DNA of 64,000 nt, from positions 124,001 to 188,000 of the forward strand of contig MGMF01000021.1 in assembly GCA_001796335.1 (NCBI GenBank), in the 5' to 3' direction. How positions within the stretch are numbered: the stretch's first letter is position 1; each line of letters starts with the position of its first letter. The notes beneath the pieces were generated by a model. The model was not told the origin of the DNA. It worked only from the letters and a program-made list of their open reading frames with translations, and did not search any database. The position numbers and the translations under genes are program-made. Of this stretch, positions 45,161 through 54,620 are shown one piece after another. This stretch comes from Chloroflexi bacterium GWB2_49_20. Its GTDB lineage: Bacteria; Chloroflexota; Anaerolineae; Anaerolineales; Villigracilaceae.

Positions 45161-46363
45161 ATGATGGAAAATCCGTTACTTATAGTTGAAGAGGAAGAAT
45201 ATTCTGCGCTTACCCAATTAATTCAACTCGGGCGCCAAAAATCCTATATAACCATTGATGATATCTTGCATTTTTTCCCGGAAGCAGAGCAGGATGTAGA
45301 GCAGCTTGAAGAAGCATTTGCTGCGTTACTTAGCGCAGGCATTCCTTTTATTGAAGATACACCATCAGGAGATCCGCCTGAGGATGAACTTATTACGCAT
45401 GAAGAAGCTGAAACAGAACCAGAGTTAATCCTGGATGACTATCTGGCAAATATTGATACTGACGATACGATTGGTTTATATCTTAAGGAAGTTAGTCGGG
45501 TTCCCCTTTTAACCGCAGAAGAGGAAGTTGAACTGGCACAACGCATCGAAAGGGGGCGCATGGCACGCGAAGAACTTGCCAGGGGGAATGTCAGCCTGCG
45601 CCGCCGCACAGAATTACGTCGCCTTATTGAAGATGGTTGGGCTGCACGAGAACATTTGATTACCGCAAATTCTCGTCTGGTTATCAGTGTTGCCAAGAAG
45701 TACATGGGGCGTGGAGTTCCATTTTTAGATCTAATTCAAGAAGGCAATATTGGGCTCATACGCGCTACAAAAAAATTTGATTATCGCCGTGGTCACAAAT
45801 TCAGTACTTACGCCACATGGTGGATCCGTCAGGCTGTCACGCGTGCAATCGCTGACCAAGGTCGCACAATCAGAGTGCCGGTGCACATGGGTGACCAAAT
45901 AAACAAATTGTTACGCATTCAACATCAACTTACTCAACGTCTTGGAAGAGAACCATCTGTGGATGAGCTGGCCAATGCTCTGGAGGTTCCACCCAAGAAA
46001 GTTGAAAATATGATTCAAGTTGCGCGTCGTCCCCTTTCGTTAGAAACACCAACAGATGACGAAGAAGATTCTGTGCTAGGTGATTTCATCGAAGATGATG
46101 AAGCAACTCCACCCGACGACAGCGCAACCTACAACCTTCTGCGCGAGCACCTCACCGAAGTTATGAACGGCTTACCTCCTCGCGAGGTCCGTATTCTGCA
46201 ATTGCGTTATGGTTTGCTGGATGGCCAGGCCTATACCCTCGAGGAAGTAGGTCGAAAAATGGGAGTCACTCGTGAGCGCGTTCGACAAATAGAAGCACAA
46301 GCCCTGAGTCGCCTCAGGCACCCATCCATCCGGAGAAAACTACGTGACTATCTGGGTGAATAA
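45161..46363 (+). CDS. rpoD: RNA polymerase sigma factor, principal sigma70 type
   Basis: The 400-aa sigma factor has a variable acidic N-terminus (region 1.1-like, about 1-100), region 1.2 ([21 protein letters not shown]), a short non-conserved insert, region 2 ([37 protein letters not shown] for -10 recognition and melting), region 3 and region 4 ([20 protein letters not shown] for the -35). These are complete and group 1-like, though a close RpoD paralogue cannot be excluded. It is followed by a strong terminator, so it is monocistronic. The long leader contains a possible attenuator. Confidence 0.92.
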   Translation: MMENPLLIVEEEEYSALTQLIQLGRQKSYITIDDILHFFPEAEQDVEQLEEAFAALLSAGIPFIEDTPSGDPPEDELITHEEAETEPELILDDYLANIDTDDTIGLYLKEVSRVPLLTAEEEVELAQRIERGRMAREELARGNVSLRRRTELRRLIEDGWAAREHLITANSRLVISVAKKYMGRGVPFLDLIQEGNIGLIRATKKFDYRRGHKFSTYATWWIRQAVTRAIADQGRTIRVPVHMGDQINKLLRIQHQLTQRLGREPSVDELANALEVPPKKVENMIQVARRPLSLETPTDDEEDSVLGDFIEDDEATPPDDSATYNLLREHLTEVMNGLPPREVRILQLRYGLLDGQAYTLEEVGRKMGVTRERVRQIEAQALSRLRHPSIRRKLRDYLGE

Positions 46364-46375
46364 TTCAATCACGAA

Positions 46376-46417
46376 ATAAAAACAATGCGACGGAATTTTC
46401 GTCGCATTGTTTTTATT
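46376..46417 (+). terminator. Rho-independent terminator after the sigma factor gene
   Basis: Near-perfect stem AAAACAATGCGACG with CGTCGCATTGTTTT around loop GAATTTT, ending in a T-rich run. It begins about 12 nt after the stop. Confidence 0.93.
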
Positions 46418-46474
46418 AATCACTCGAGTAAAATTCTGTTAACGATTTAATACGGTTTTTTAATTAAGGTCATA

Positions 46475-47944
46475 ATGAAAAAACGGTTATCCAGCATTTC
46501 GAATCCCACTTACATGCTTTTTGCTAGTATTACAGCGTTACTTGTTTTCATTGTTTTATTAAATCCACCAATAGATCCGGATATGTGGTGGCATCTTAAG
46601 TCCGGGCAAGCAATGTGGCAACAAAAAACAATACTTACTCACGATCAATTCTCGTTTACAAGATTTAACCATCCATGGGTTAATGCATTCTGGATTACAG
46701 ATTTATTCTTATTTTTTTGTGTAAGAATAGGTGGGTTTCCCCTCTTACTTGTAGCGATTGCATTAATCGGGACAACTACTTTTTTAACGCTTTTTTTCCG
46801 ATCCAATGGTCCATTTTTTATTCGCTCTTTTGTTATTCTGCTTGCAGCAATTAGCGTTTCGCCTGGGTGGACCGCTCGCCCTCAGGTCTTTTCGTTTTTC
46901 CTTTTTGCCATTTTAAATTTATGGATGGAAAAGCGGAAACAAAACAGAAAACCACCCTTATATTTCCTTCCCATACTATTCATTGTCTGGGCTAATCTCC
47001 ATGGAGGGTTTATCTGGGGTTTCCTTTTACTCTTGTCCACAATAGCTGGAATTGTTATCGATTTGTTGTTTAACAAAAATTTCGATCAATCTAATTCTTT
47101 ATTCGAGCTAAAACAATTAACCATCTGGGCGGGTATATCGTTGTTTGCTGTACTAATAAACCCAAACGGACTGGCAATTTGGCGTTTACCTTTTTATACA
47201 ATTGATATATCCATCAGAATAATTCAGGAATGGCTTTCGCCAAATTTCCACAATCTTGAAATGCAACCGTTTTTATGGATCGTTTTTTTATTTATTATTG
47301 GTTATTCGCTCTCAGAAAATAAACATAGTTTTGTAGATTTATTAAAATCACTTGGATTTACTTATATGGCTTTCATAGCACAGCGCAATATCCCTTTATC
47401 CGTGATTGTACTTACCCCGATTATTATCGATAATTTTACCGAATTCTATTCAAAATTAAGTATCAAAAATAATAATTCAAGAGGAGTAAATCCACCTTCT
47501 TCCCAAAAGGTTCGGGGCGCGGGGATAATAAATTTAACCCTTATTACACTATTATTAATTGCAGCGAGCGCAAGAGTGTACTTACAGACATCCAAAACAT
47601 TGATCGAAAGGGTATATCCTGTTAAAGCAGTTCAATGGATTCGGGCAAATCGCCCAGATGGTAATATGTTTAATGCCTACAATTGGGGTGGTTACCTGTT
47701 ATTTAATTTACCCGATTATCCAGTATTTATCGACGGGAGAGCAGATCTATACGGAGAAGATATCATCAAAGAGTGGTGGAGCGTAATAGAAGGAAAAGAT
47801 AAAGCTGACACCATCTTAGATTCATATAATATTGAGTTTCTGCTTATTGAGCCAGGCTGGCCAATTGTAGATGTATTGCAGGCAAAGAATTGGGTTGTCT
47901 CTTATCAAGACGACGTATCAGTAATTTTGACGAGGGAAAAGTAA
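46475..47944 (+). CDS. Polytopic membrane protein, GT-C-like, unknown substrate
   Basis: The 489-aa protein has about ten hydrophobic segments up to residue 375, then a soluble C-terminal part (about 380-489). The first outside loop carries PPIDPDMWWHLKSGQAMWQ, reminiscent of the D-x-D/W-x-H loop of GT-C glycosyltransferases. Further conserved-looking pieces are SPGWTARPQVFSF, WANLHGGFIWG and YNWGGYLLFNLPDYPVFIDG. I know this pattern from widespread unnamed bacterial membrane proteins. The RBS is AAGG. It follows the sigma factor terminator and is convergent with the moeA-like gene. Confidence 0.75.
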   Translation: MKKRLSSISNPTYMLFASITALLVFIVLLNPPIDPDMWWHLKSGQAMWQQKTILTHDQFSFTRFNHPWVNAFWITDLFLFFCVRIGGFPLLLVAIALIGTTTFLTLFFRSNGPFFIRSFVILLAAISVSPGWTARPQVFSFFLFAILNLWMEKRKQNRKPPLYFLPILFIVWANLHGGFIWGFLLLLSTIAGIVIDLLFNKNFDQSNSLFELKQLTIWAGISLFAVLINPNGLAIWRLPFYTIDISIRIIQEWLSPNFHNLEMQPFLWIVFLFIIGYSLSENKHSFVDLLKSLGFTYMAFIAQRNIPLSVIVLTPIIIDNFTEFYSKLSIKNNNSRGVNPPSSQKVRGAGIINLTLITLLLIAASARVYLQTSKTLIERVYPVKAVQWIRANRPDGNMFNAYNWGGYLLFNLPDYPVFIDGRADLYGEDIIKEWWSVIEGKDKADTILDSYNIEFLLIEPGWPIVDVLQAKNWVVSYQDDVSVILTREK

Positions 47945-47965
47945 TACAAGACTTTTTCCTTCCAT

Positions 47966-47994
47966 TTCTATAATTCCACATTTAAGTTATAGAA
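47966..47994. repeat. Small inverted repeat at a convergent gene end
   Basis: TTCTATAA (47966-47973) and TTATAGAA (47987-47994), 13 nt apart, 20 nt after the membrane-protein stop. It may act as a weak terminator; no U-run follows. Confidence 0.35.
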
Positions 47995-48002
47995 TAATCG
48001 CT

Positions 48003-48086
48003 TTAGCCAAAGCAACTTCTGCAAAATGAGTTTAGCGCTTCACGAGTTTCTCTGTTGTCGTCAATATTTAATCCATGTTTCGTCAT
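48003..48086 (-). CDS. Possible 27-aa Cys-containing small ORF after moeA-like gene
   Basis: The ATG overlaps the stop of the moeA-like gene (TGATG), a typical coupling signal. The peptide is hydrophilic and ends in CRSCFG, giving a CxxC pair. No homologue is recognised, and such short frames occur by chance. Confidence 0.25.
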   Translation of the reverse strand: MTKHGLNIDDNRETREALNSFCRSCFG

Positions 48087-50044
48087 CACTTCCCCGTCAT
48101 TATCTTTCCCATTAAATCTATATCGTACCCGAAAAGCTTTGATATAGTTTTTTTAAAGGTTGGGTTTTCAAGAACACCATACAAAGGATAAATCAATTCG
48201 CTATCTGCAAATCTCTGATTAATTACCAAATCATAACGTTCTGTAAATAACGGTACAAACCACAAATCATAAGCCAATGAAGCTGCTGCAATTCCCAACC
48301 CACAATCAGCCCGTCCTGAGGCAATTGCTGCTGCTACACCAAGATGCGTATATTCTTCTTGACCATATCCTTTAATTTGCTCAAAAGGGATTTCGTTAAT
48401 TTTCAAATAATAATCTAATAGAATTCGCGTACCTGCACCTTTTTGTCTGTTTATATATTTTACGTCTTTTCTAAGAAGATCAGTCAGGGATTCGATCTTT
48501 TTAGGGTTGTTCTTTTTTACCAACAACCCTTGATTGCGCATTGCCAAGGCAATTACACGTACATCAATGTTTCTGACATACTTCTTAATGAATTTGAAAT
48601 TATATTCACCTGTATCGATGTCCAACAAATGGGAACCAGCAATATGGGCTTCTTCCCGATCTAAGGCTATAAGCCCACCTAAACTGCCTACATTTACTGA
48701 AAGGAATCGGCGGTTTTTCTTTGACAAAAACAACGCTAATTCATCAAGCAATAAATCATGAGAGCCAATACAAAGTATGGTTTGTTCAATCTCGGTTCTT
48801 TTCCGAAGTAATGTTATATTGACTTTTTCGCCTCCTTCCAAGCCTTGAACTCCTCTTGGAATTAACATTAACCCATCAGCCTGGGCTAGTGATGAAATCA
48901 CTCCTGCTCCCCGGGACAACGGCGCGGCTAAAAATTCGCCACCCACTTTCGCGAGAACTACTCTTATATAATCATCATCTCCTGCTGGTGAAGTCACTTT
49001 CCTGGATAACTTTGCAACTAGTCTATCATCTTCAAATTGTAGGCGCCCAAGCCAAATGTTTAATAAATTTTGAACAAAAATATCAAGTGTCAATGCTGCG
49101 GAAACAGGAAATCCTGGTACACCAATAATTGGCACTCGATGGTTACCTTTACGAATCATTCCAATGATAACCGGATGACCTGGCCGCACTGCAACACCAT
49201 GGACCAATAACTTACCCGCTTTTTCGACTACCTTAGCAGAAAAATCTTCTGAACCCGCTGAAGATCCTGCGTTTAGCAATATTAAATCGCATTCATCTAC
49301 AGCAGCCATAACATTTTCATAGATCGCATCGAATTCATCATGAATTATCGGGAATCTAGTCGCTACACCACCCCATTCATTAATTTTCCCGGCTAAAACC
49401 AATGAGTTGAATTCTATAATTTCACCTGGCTTGGGATTATTTCCGATGGGAACTAGTTCAGAACCTGTTGGTAATATTGCAACTCTTGGTTTTCTTGCGA
49501 CATCTATTTCCGAAAAACCAGCTGCGGCAATGACACCCAGATCGACTGGCCGAATCGTATGTCCGCCAACAAAAATAAGTTGAGTTAGGGCAACATCTTC
49601 TCCCAGGGTGCGAACATTTTTCCAAGGAACAACTGCGGATCGCAAGCGAATGAAAATTGGGAATCTTTGATTTATCGAAATATTTCCATTCTCATCAAGG
49701 GATTCGACCTCTTCCAGCTGAACAACAGCATTGAAACCATCAGGAATCGGATCCCCCGTATCGACATATTTAGCCTGAGAATCGATTTGCAGAGAAATTG
49801 GAAATGCTGGTTTTGCACCAATAGTCTCTTCTGTTTTTACAGCAAATCCATCCATAGCCGACGAATTGTAATTTGGGGATGATATCCTGGCATGTAAAGG
49901 AAATGCCAAAACTCTCCCAAATGCGTTTTCATCCAAATGGATGGTCTCTATTCCCAAAACCTTCCAAAGGTTCACTTCCAACAAAGCTTCTTCAAGGCGT
50001 TTTGTTGCTTCCTTTAGCGGAATATCATGCAAAAATAGAGACAT
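48086..50044 (-). CDS. MoeA-type molybdopterin molybdotransferase with C-terminal PBP-like domain
   Basis: The N-terminal ~405 residues of this 652-aa protein are MoeA, which inserts Mo or W into adenylylated molybdopterin (SSPNYNSSAMDGFAVK, VDTGDPIPDGFNAVV, GSSAGSEDFSAKV, IGVPGFPVSAALTL). The C-terminal ~220 residues resemble the PF12727-type periplasmic-binding-like domain (QKGAGTRILLDYYLK, SGRADCGLGIAAASLAYDL), thought to sense metal or ligand. The ATG at 50044 has AAGG 5 bases upstream; a GTG two codons earlier is rejected. It follows a second MoeA by 16 bases. Twin MoeAs are common in anaerobes using both Mo and W. Confidence 0.9.
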   Translation of the reverse strand: MSLFLHDIPLKEATKRLEEALLEVNLWKVLGIETIHLDENAFGRVLAFPLHARISSPNYNSSAMDGFAVKTEETIGAKPAFPISLQIDSQAKYVDTGDPIPDGFNAVVQLEEVESLDENGNISINQRFPIFIRLRSAVVPWKNVRTLGEDVALTQLIFVGGHTIRPVDLGVIAAAGFSEIDVARKPRVAILPTGSELVPIGNNPKPGEIIEFNSLVLAGKINEWGGVATRFPIIHDEFDAIYENVMAAVDECDLILLNAGSSAGSEDFSAKVVEKAGKLLVHGVAVRPGHPVIIGMIRKGNHRVPIIGVPGFPVSAALTLDIFVQNLLNIWLGRLQFEDDRLVAKLSRKVTSPAGDDDYIRVVLAKVGGEFLAAPLSRGAGVISSLAQADGLMLIPRGVQGLEGGEKVNITLLRKRTEIEQTILCIGSHDLLLDELALFLSKKNRRFLSVNVGSLGGLIALDREEAHIAGSHLLDIDTGEYNFKFIKKYVRNIDVRVIALAMRNQGLLVKKNNPKKIESLTDLLRKDVKYINRQKGAGTRILLDYYLKINEIPFEQIKGYGQEEYTHLGVAAAIASGRADCGLGIAAASLAYDLWFVPLFTERYDLVINQRFADSELIYPLYGVLENPTFKKTISKLFGYDIDLMGKIMTGK

Positions 50045-50060
50045 CTTCACCTTTAGCTAT

Positions 50061-51299
50061 CTAGTCACAGAGGAACACATCTACGAATTCTCCAGCTTCC
50101 GCTCCTGTATGATCTGCCGGAATGCACATTAAACCACTGGAAGAAACTAAAGAAAATATAAAATTGCTTTTTGTAAAAATTGGGATTGCTTTCCAATCAT
50201 TTCCAAATTTTTCCAACTTAACTGGAACCCAATCTTCACGTCCCGCTTGTGATGGAACATTCGCCTGTAATTCCGCTCGAATCGTTGGTTGAAAACCCTC
50301 ATTTTTCAAGCCCAACAAATACCTGATCAATGGCGCCACAAATAATTTGGCGGTCACATAAGCACTGACAGGATTTCCGGGAAGACCAATCACAGGCTTA
50401 CCTGAACAAACTGCAAGGATTGTTGGTTTCCCGGGACGAATATTTACGCCGTGGGCAAGTACTCCCGGTTTCCCCAACGATTTTATAGCTTCTGCGGTCA
50501 TATCTCTCATACTTACCGACGACCCGGCCGTGAAAATAACAACATCACATTCAGCATGGGCACGTTTTGCAACGACAAGAAGGTCATTAAGGTTATCTGG
50601 GACGATACCATATGGAATTGGATCGCCTCCCCATTGAGTTACCAGCGCAGAGAGCAGATACGAATTTACATCGCGAACTTGTCCATTCCGCAATTCCTGG
50701 TTAGGTTGAACAATTTCATCTCCACTGGAAATAATACCTATCTTGGGAGATGCCCGTACGGCGAGATCCATTATTCCTAGCGCCATCAAACCGCCAATTT
50801 CAACTGAACGCATTTTCACACCAGCTGGAATAACAACCTCGTCTTTACCGATTTCTTCACCAATACCAAGCACGTTTTCTCCTGGCGCTACTGCTTTTCG
50901 TATCTCAACTTCATCAGTATCCACCTTCTGCGTATCTTCGACCATAATTACAGCATCTGAATTTGAAGGAAGCATTCCTCCCGTATGAATAAGAAATGCC
51001 TGCCCAAGTGCGTGAACATAGTTGGTGTTCTTACCCATTTGTACTTCACCGATAAGTGCCAAATAGGTTGGTAAACTATCAGATGCTCCAAATGTATCTG
51101 ATGAATAAACCGCATAACCATCCACCATGCTGCGCGGAAAGTATGGGAGTGGATGTAGTGATCGAATATCCCTGGCTACAACTTTGCCCAGGCTTTCAAT
51201 CGTCGGAATCATCACAATTTGCAGGAAATCTTTTGCCAGATTCTTTTCCAGCAATTTGATTGCATCCTGCGGAGAAAGAAGGTTAAGGAATTCAGTCAT
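50061..51299 (-). CDS. moeA: MoeA-type molybdopterin molybdotransferase
   Basis: This 412-aa stand-alone MoeA has all four domains: FPRSMVDGYAVYSSDTFGA, GGMLPSNSDAVIMVEDTQ, TAGSSVSMRDMTAEAI (molybdopterin-binding GSS) and VIGLPGNPVSAYVTAKLF, ending with domain IV. It catalyses Mo/W insertion into the pterin cofactor. It lies upstream of the MoeA-PBP fusion and downstream of the UbiA-like gene, in a five-gene minus-strand run. Metal preference relative to the other MoeA cannot be judged. Confidence 0.93.
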   Translation of the reverse strand: MTEFLNLLSPQDAIKLLEKNLAKDFLQIVMIPTIESLGKVVARDIRSLHPLPYFPRSMVDGYAVYSSDTFGASDSLPTYLALIGEVQMGKNTNYVHALGQAFLIHTGGMLPSNSDAVIMVEDTQKVDTDEVEIRKAVAPGENVLGIGEEIGKDEVVIPAGVKMRSVEIGGLMALGIMDLAVRASPKIGIISSGDEIVQPNQELRNGQVRDVNSYLLSALVTQWGGDPIPYGIVPDNLNDLLVVAKRAHAECDVVIFTAGSSVSMRDMTAEAIKSLGKPGVLAHGVNIRPGKPTILAVCSGKPVIGLPGNPVSAYVTAKLFVAPLIRYLLGLKNEGFQPTIRAELQANVPSQAGREDWVPVKLEKFGNDWKAIPIFTKSNFIFSLVSSSGLMCIPADHTGAEAGEFVDVFLCD

Positions 51300-51314
51300 G
51301 TATATGGAATCTTT

Positions 51315-52205
51315 TCAATTCGTCCAAAATGTAATTGCCATTAAATAAGCCGGTAAACCATAAACCGAAGCCGATAATACATAAAAAAATGGCCAAATTG
51401 GTGTTCCACCACGGCTAATTCTGTGAAGCCAATATATTTGTAAAGCTGCTAAGGGTAAAGTTAAGAGAGTCGGCCAAAGTAATCCAATCGGTAAAACACT
51501 TCCACGACCAAGAAGCAAAAAAATGTAAGCACAGAATAACAAGAAATGATGCAAGGGTATTGCTTTCTGCCAGGTCAACATTCGGACTAATGACTTGCGA
51601 TCAATTCTTTGATCCTGTGCATAAGTTGCAAAATTTGCCGCCAAATATGAAGAAAGGGCAAGACATGTCATCGGAAATGCAATCAACAGAAGCAATTTAT
51701 GGTAAACATTTATCGAGAGGAAGAATCCTGTAGCGGGGATCAAACATCCTTGAAAAATAGCCAGGGAAATTTCTTGATAACCTTTTTTCGCAAAGTTAAA
51801 TGGAGGAATTGCTAACCCAACAAATCCTACAATAGTGATTAAGAATATGAACCCAATATTCATAGATAATTTGTCAGAAAACAATAAGATTACAACAACC
51901 ACCCCACAAATTGTCAAGAGAAAAAATGCAACCTGCAAAATCAATGCTTTTTTCTGCCTTGTCCAATCACCTAATTCGTCATTATCAAGGTGATAAGTCG
52001 GAGGAGGTTGAAAATAGATTATCAATAAATATCCTGAAATATGAATACTGAGAACCCAAATTAAACCTATCCAAAATTCAAGTGGTTTGAAATCTGCTCC
52101 CAGATATTGAGCAATCCCAGTGCCCAAAACATACATTAAAGCTGAAATAAATAAATTAAATAATTGTTTATTATTAATTAATTTTCGGATATTTTCGCTT
52201 TTCAT
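51315..52205 (-). CDS. UbiA-family prenyltransferase-like membrane protein
   Basis: The 296-aa protein has eight to nine hydrophobic helices. The first Asp-rich loop is altered (TYHLDNDELGDWTRQKK), and the second is ANFATYAQDQRIDRKSL, matching the N-x-x-D-x-x-x-D layout of UbiA/MenA proteins in position. IPPFNFAKKGYQEISLAIF resembles the MenA-type stretch between them. It would attach a prenyl chain to an aromatic or other acceptor, perhaps a quinone. It overlaps the DinB-like gene (ATGA) and precedes moeA by 15 bases. Confidence 0.72.
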   Translation of the reverse strand: MKSENIRKLINNKQLFNLFISALMYVLGTGIAQYLGADFKPLEFWIGLIWVLSIHISGYLLIIYFQPPPTYHLDNDELGDWTRQKKALILQVAFFLLTICGVVVVILLFSDKLSMNIGFIFLITIVGFVGLAIPPFNFAKKGYQEISLAIFQGCLIPATGFFLSINVYHKLLLLIAFPMTCLALSSYLAANFATYAQDQRIDRKSLVRMLTWQKAIPLHHFLLFCAYIFLLLGRGSVLPIGLLWPTLLTLPLAALQIYWLHRISRGGTPIWPFFYVLSASVYGLPAYLMAITFWTN

Positions 52206-52720
52206 TTGTCCGTGTTAATCGCTTGAATATTTTTTTGTTTGCCATCATATATATTTATAGAAGATCGCACATCTTGCAAGTGCATCTGGTTATGCAAGTA
52301 AATCATTTTAACCATTTCCCCGAGTTTTGCTTCACCCATAGCAGGGTGCCTACCTGTTTTCTCCATATCTTCTTTTGCTAAACCATTTACCCAATTAATA
52401 GTTTGGGCTCTTGTCACATGAAATAGTTTTATTAGGTCAGCTATTTCAATATCTTTCATCTTTTCTACTTGCGAATTATTAAATTCATTTATTGAAAAAT
52501 CTTCTGGCGATCCCAGACCATATTTCTTAATATTATCAAATAAAACAAGAAATGCCTTTTCCGCAGAGATGAAATGAGCAAGCACATCTTTAATCTGCCA
52601 CTCTTTCTTATCAAAATATACACAAATTTGCCATTCATGTTCCATCAAGGAAGAAAAATAAAGTTCCGTTTTTTCCCCTTCTTTTAGTAATTTCTCAGCA
52701 GATTTTTGATTATTGACCAT
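52202..52720 (-). CDS. DinB-like four-helix protein
   Basis: The 172-aa protein has the DinB/YfiT four-helix-bundle pattern with metal-binding His positions in DVLAHFISAEK and IYLHNQMHLQDV. Members include thiol-dependent S-transferases and uncharacterised stress proteins. The RBS is GGAGAAGG. It overlaps the UbiA-like gene by 4 bases and follows the SDR by 15 bases, so it belongs to the SDR-DinB-UbiA-MoeA-MoeA run. Its role there is unknown. Confidence 0.75.
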   Translation of the reverse strand: MVNNQKSAEKLLKEGEKTELYFSSLMEHEWQICVYFDKKEWQIKDVLAHFISAEKAFLVLFDNIKKYGLGSPEDFSINEFNNSQVEKMKDIEIADLIKLFHVTRAQTINWVNGLAKEDMEKTGRHPAMGEAKLGEMVKMIYLHNQMHLQDVRSSINIYDGKQKNIQAINTDK

Positions 52721-52735
52721 AGTGCCTTCTCCAAA

Positions 52736-53467
52736 TCATATTAATGAATAACCGCCATCAATTTCCACGATTTGTCCTGTAATATATTTATTGGATATTA
52801 AATATTCAATCATCGATGTTATCTCATCTGGTGTACCCCCTCTTTTCAATGGTATTTTGTTTACTAAATTCTCCCAGTTACTTGCATCCCCCTTCTCTGG
52901 AGGAATTATCAGACCTGGAGCAATTGCGTTCACTCTTATGTCTGGAGCAAGTGCTTTTGCCAATATTCTGGTCAAAACTTCTAATGCGGCTTTGCTGATC
53001 GAATAAGCCGGATAACCTAGCCAATTCTTGTCAGCTCCAATATCGCTGATATTTATTATCAACCCGCCCAATGACATTCTCTTTACGGCCTCTTGAGCAC
53101 ACAGGAGAGGAGCACGTAAATTTAATGCAATTGTCTCATCAAATGCAGATATTGATAGGGTACGAACATTTTCATGGTGCATGACAGCTGCAGAGTTTAT
53201 CAGGATTTCAGTTCTATGTGGAAGAGAATCGATAAATTCCCACAATTTCTTTATTTGCTCACCATCCGTAAGATCTGCTTTAAATGGATAAGCATTGACC
53301 CCCTTGGATTTAATTAAGTCAACCATTTTGCTTGCTTGAGACTCTGACGAATAATAATGCAAGAGTATTGCATATCCCTGGTTAGCCAATGCTAATGCAA
53401 TATGTCCCCCCAGTCGATGCGCCGCTCCGGTTACCACAGCAATTTTCGATGTCTTTATTACTGACAT
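52736..53467 (-). CDS. Short-chain dehydrogenase/reductase, pteridine-reductase-like
   Basis: The 243-aa classical SDR has NAD(P)-binding VVTGAAHRLGGHIALALA, NSAAV, and active-site Ser in INISDIGAD with Y-S-I-S-K (YPAYSISKAALEVL). AAHRLG followed by a HYYSSE-type segment resembles the FolM/pteridine reductase branch, which would suit neighbours acting on pterin cofactors, but this is a by-eye placement. A -10-like box ends 6 nt before the ATG, suggesting leaderless transcription. It is the first gene of a five-gene run ending at the MoeA fusion. Confidence 0.85.
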   Translation of the reverse strand: MSVIKTSKIAVVTGAAHRLGGHIALALANQGYAILLHYYSSESQASKMVDLIKSKGVNAYPFKADLTDGEQIKKLWEFIDSLPHRTEILINSAAVMHHENVRTLSISAFDETIALNLRAPLLCAQEAVKRMSLGGLIINISDIGADKNWLGYPAYSISKAALEVLTRILAKALAPDIRVNAIAPGLIIPPEKGDASNWENLVNKIPLKRGGTPDEITSMIEYLISNKYITGQIVEIDGGYSLI

Positions 53468-53473
53468 ACCCTA

Positions 53474-53502
53474 TTTTTACCACAAAGCAAGCTAAGACAC
53501 AA
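53474..53502 (-). promoter_or_regulatory. Promoter of the SDR-moeA run, leaderless
   Basis: Minus strand TTGTGT (53502-53497), 17-bp spacer, TAAAAA (53479-53474), then 6 nt to the ATG. Confidence 0.5.
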
Positions 53503-53538
53503 AGTCTCCTCAGCTTTAGCTAGAATCTCAATATTCGT

Positions 53539-54498
53539 TTACTTTCTAAGGAAATTTGATACAAAGAACCAAATGTTTGCTGGCCGCTCTGCCAGCCTTC
53601 GAACAAAATAAGGATACCAATGCGTTCCAAAGGGAACATAAACTCTGACAGGATATCCTTCTTTTGCAAGTTGGTCTTGCAAATCCCGGCGTATCCCATA
53701 TAGCATTTGTATCTCAAGCGCCTGTTTAGTTAATCCACTCTCCTGAAGATATTTTTTTGCGTAGAAAATTCTTTTCTCATCATGAGTACCCAGAGCAGTA
53801 ACTGGAGGTATTCTTCCGTTTTCACTTACTTCTCTAGAGCCATTTTTAACAGCACTATCTATCATTATTTTTGCGAGTAAATCAAAATTCGCATCTACAT
53901 CGACCTTCTTTGGATAGGCTAGTTCAGGTGGTTCTTTATATGCACCCTTCACCAATCGAAAACATGCGCCTTCATCCAACAACTCTCGCGTGTCCACTTC
54001 TGTTCGATATAAATAGGATTGCACGACTATCCCAACATCTCTATAACCTTTGAATAACATCATTCGAAACAAATTGATGGTTTTATCTGTATATGGCGTA
54101 TCTTCCATGTCTATGCGAATAAAATTTCCAAGTTCTTTGGCTTTAGCCAGAATTTCCTCTAAATTTCTTTCGCAAATTGCATCATCCAGAGCCAGGCCAA
54201 TTTGTGTCAATTTAATGGAAACGTTTGCTTTTACGTTGTTTATATTAATTTGCTCAAGTATTTCTAATATTCCCTTTGTTGATTTTTGAGCCTCTTCCGG
54301 CGTTGATGTGTGCTCTCCCAATTGATCAAGTGTTGCATTGATTCCTTTTGCATTCAGTTCTTTTACGACTCTTATTGCGTCATTAATATTTTCACCTGCA
54401 ACGAACCTCGAGGCAGCTTTCCAGGCAAAACTCCACTTAGTAACCATTTGTTGAACCCAAGTAGCTTTGGAAAGGTAGATGAGAAATGATCTAAGCAT
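53539..54498 (-). CDS. Proline dehydrogenase (monofunctional)
   Basis: This FAD enzyme oxidises proline to pyrroline-5-carboxylate. The 319-aa product is a compact PRODH barrel with NATLDQLGEHTSTPEEA, FIRIDMEDTPYTDKT, GACFRLVKGAYKEP, TALGTHDEKRI, ALEIQMLYGIRRDLQ and RVYVPFGTHWYPYFVRRL, all typical. The ATG at 54498 has AAAGGA 6 bases upstream; the frame extends to a GTG at 54543 without an RBS. The partner P5C dehydrogenase is not in the window. Confidence 0.94.
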   Translation of the reverse strand: MLRSFLIYLSKATWVQQMVTKWSFAWKAASRFVAGENINDAIRVVKELNAKGINATLDQLGEHTSTPEEAQKSTKGILEILEQININNVKANVSIKLTQIGLALDDAICERNLEEILAKAKELGNFIRIDMEDTPYTDKTINLFRMMLFKGYRDVGIVVQSYLYRTEVDTRELLDEGACFRLVKGAYKEPPELAYPKKVDVDANFDLLAKIMIDSAVKNGSREVSENGRIPPVTALGTHDEKRIFYAKKYLQESGLTKQALEIQMLYGIRRDLQDQLAKEGYPVRVYVPFGTHWYPYFVRRLAERPANIWFFVSNFLRK

Positions 54499-54620
54499 AA
54501 GGTATCCTTTTATTGTTGAGATGTTAATTGTTCTTTCTTTCACAGCGATTTTAGCACAAATAACCCCTGTTTGGTTGTGTTATACTCACTTTTGAACATG
54601 CTTTTTAATATGGAGTCTTA

